Shown here in pieces: positions 62,101 through 64,000 of a stretch of 64,000 nucleotides of DNA; position 1 is the stretch's first letter; every line of letters starts with the position of its first letter. The translations under genes and the position numbers were made by a program. Origin of the DNA: Musa acuminata AAA Group. Its lineage: Eukaryota; Streptophyta; Magnoliopsida; Zingiberales; Musaceae. The notes below the pieces were generated by a model. The model had not been told where the DNA came from. It saw only the letters and a list, made by a program, of their open reading frames with translations, and did not search any database. Where the stretch lies: NCBI RefSeq assembly GCF_036884655.1, contig NC_088339.1, positions 27,237,501-27,301,500 on the forward strand. The letters run 5' to 3'.

Positions 62101-63800
62101 CTTTTAATTGCCTCTCCAGCAAACAACTTGTTCTCTGGCTTTTTTTGCTCCTCATAACTTGACAATTCGGCAATTTTCTTTGTTTTTCTGAAGTCATAGT
62201 CCATTTCAGCATCATAGAATTGTCTGGATGGCTGTCTGGGTGGCTCTATGTTAGTATTAACTTTTGGCTGTTTAATAATAATTTTCTTTTTAGGTTGATC
62301 TTTCTCTGTGTCAACAGGAGGCCGTATTACAACAGCATGCTTTGGCTTTTCCTGCTGAACATCCTCGGTCTTCTTTTTATTAGATATTATTATCTTATTG
62401 ATCTTCCCTGTTGATTTAGACTCAATATCTGCATCAGTAATATGTTTATTAAAAGAATGAGCCCCTGACAAAGTTTTCTCAGAAGGCTTGTCGGCTGGAC
62501 CACACTTGAACTTCACTGGAATAATTTTCCCCTGCATCTTTAATCCTGCCTTTTCAACATTTTCTGATGCTTCAACCTCACTGACCTTGGCCAATGCATT
62601 AGATATTGACTTCTTGCTGGGAGTTTTCACTTGAAACTGACCTGCAACATCAGGATGACTAGGTTTCGCGGTAGCACTTTCCAGTTCCGAAGTTTCTGGT
62701 TCTTCTCTATACTTGGGGCAGTTCTTATTGGTTCTCATGTGTCCAAGCTGATCAAATACAAAAAAGTCAGTGATGGTGATTCAAGATATTTCACATTGTG
62801 CACACGTATCTATCATATACAAACCTGACCACAGGCTCCACAGACAAAACTCTCCCTTACTGGTTTATCACTCTGTTTCTTTTCCTTGAAAACCTGATCC
62901 AGCATGCAACTTAGTAAATAGTAATTGTACCAATTAAACTACTAGCCAAAATAAATTTATATACCATGAAAATACAAGTAAACCTGTGAATGTGATATGT
63001 ATAAGACCAGTAGTTCACCATACATGTAAACCTCTAAAATTATACATGAATAAATCCTTTTTGTCTTTAACCGTACTTACAACAATATAAATGGTAGCCA
63101 CTGTATTTAGGACAACAAAAATCTAACATCTCCTAGCTAAAAAAAGGGTAACTTTTTATAGAAAAGATGATAAGTACTTGTTTAAAATCTTGGGTGTAAA
63201 TTACATAAGCAAGATAAAACACTTCGTTAATTACTTTTTCAAGAAAAGTTACAAAAACACTTACATGATCAAATTTCAAACAGAAGAGCAAGGACACAAC
63301 CAGACAATGTTAGGTAATTCTACCTTAATTCCTTCTTTTGGAGCAACACTTTTTCTTTTTAGTAGTCCAGTTGAAATGTCCTCACTCACTCCATTTGCTT
63401 TCTTGGGTTTTATTTTGCCAGGCAAGTTCATCTCCGGATGAAGTTTTTCAACCTGCATAAAATTATTATTTACTTTTCAGTTGGGTAGGATTCCTGCCAA
63501 CACTTTAGATAGAACATCAACTGAGAGAAAATGACAGCAATTCAGGATATTTTGTTAATACAGATCAAAATGGTCATAAGTCTATCATTAAATATGCCAC
63601 CAAATGAAGTACCTCCTTGGTCTCTCGCAACATGATGTCTTTGGAAATATATGAGCCATCAGCATGAGATGCAATAATGGTCTGTCCAACTCCAGTGCTA
63701 GTTTTTTTGGTAAAATCAGTATTCTCTGGACCTAAATGAGAACCAATGGCTTCCATTCCAGCTGGTTTCTTTTTTTTCTTCTTTATTTCAGCTCCATCAT
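59114..63800 (-). CDS. TAF1: TFIID subunit TAF1 (HAF1-type), C-terminal exons; 5' part beyond window
   Basis: Largest TFIID subunit, a scaffold of the RNA polymerase II preinitiation complex. Exons seen: 63800-63613, 63452-63324, 62893-62825, 62747-61755 and 59473-59114, all in phase. The zinc knuckle spans two exons: CGACGQ joined to LGHMRTNKNCPKY (C-x2-C, H, C). The 331-codon exon is Lys/Glu/Arg-rich (EEEEKRRSREKARRMLEDER, KKKKKTVKPDF) and ends VAKRRRGGE. The last exon is the bromodomain: LKPVTKKEAPDYLDIIEQPM, FRHDIWQITFNAHKYNDGRN, then ADQLLELC. It ends ELSDAEAGIDTRT. Bromodomains bind acetyl-lysine on histones. Exons for the DUF3591/HAT-like core lie past the right edge; no confident exon was found in 63801-64000. 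The 2.3-kb last intron carries GC-rich and CCTAGG-rich repeat DNA. No damage is seen. Confidence 0.93.
60440..60920. repeat. GCGAGGT-rich degenerate minisatellite and CCTAGG-type repeat in TAF1 intron
   Basis: From 60480 to 60650 the sequence repeats short units like GGCGAGGTAAG, GCGAGGTGAGG and GCAAGGTACA. At 60878-60912 GCGCCTAGGCTTAGGTGCCT is followed by GCCTAGGTG, a motif common at the ends of plant hAT/MULE-type non-autonomous elements. Both lie in the last intron of TAF1. ORFs over this block are by-products of composition. Confidence 0.45.
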
Positions 63801-64000
63801 CTGCACATAATTGACAAAATGATGCTAGGCACAAGTGGTATAGTGGTATACTGACTTGTCTGTCTATTTTGTGAGTCATAAATAAATTGATCAATAGAGG
63901 ATCTAACATAGAGCATACAAGTAATATAGGATATGCTTAGAGCACAAACATGTACATCTTGAACTTCTTCCTCAAACTATCCTCTATCGAAGCAACACTT

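Overview
This is a stretch of a plant nuclear genome. Genes carry many introns with GT/AG borders and long AT-rich introns and spacers. The families are plant-specific or plant-type: R2R3-MYB, Dof/CDF, EIN3/EIL, ADF with its start codon split off by an intron, AGD14-type ArfGAP, CBSX3 and plant TAF1. Coding GC is moderate rather than grass-like and the protein sequences look monocot. My guess is a non-grass commelinid (banana/ginger or palm relatives), but the species cannot be fixed from sequence alone.

Layout. On the + strand at the left: the 3' exon of an R2R3-MYB gene (162-738) and an NT-C2/coiled-coil 'myosin heavy chain-related' gene (2864 to about 7581) followed by a decayed terminal exon. 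Every recognised gene after that is on the minus strand: CBSX3 (10848-12115), ADF (14127-15011), a cycling Dof factor with a 3-kb first intron (16362-20872), a CIA30-family pseudogene (22602-25307), an unidentified exon-like ORF (25960-26370), an EIN3/EIL gene (28612-30426), a TOM40 pseudogene (35007-41066), an AGD14-type ArfGAP (43955-52741), ARF1 (54591-56740), and the 3' half of TAF1, which carries the bromodomain and runs off the right edge (59114 to 63800 and beyond).

Mobile and repetitive DNA. There is a 1.49-kb hAT-like element with an 8-bp target duplication in an AGD14 intron, a 260-bp relative in a TOM40-pseudogene intron, a roughly 700-bp foldback element at 41.4-42.1 kb, a LINE reverse-transcriptase remnant in the CDF intron, and several diverged tandem repeats.

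How the genes relate. They are mostly independent housekeeping and regulatory genes: ethylene signalling (EIN3), photoperiod (CDF), actin turnover (ADF), mitochondrial redox (CBSX3) and basal transcription (TAF1). The one functional pair is ARF1 beside an ArfGAP, which could act in one GTPase cycle. The strongest theme is decay. Two genes (CIA30 and TOM40) have lost internal exons and carry frameshifts, and a third (NT-C2) has a broken last exon, as expected for redundant copies being lost after genome duplication. I found no convincing undescribed molecular system; the least ordinary items are the GGTACC-rich hAT-like family and the decaying nuclear genes for mitochondrial proteins.
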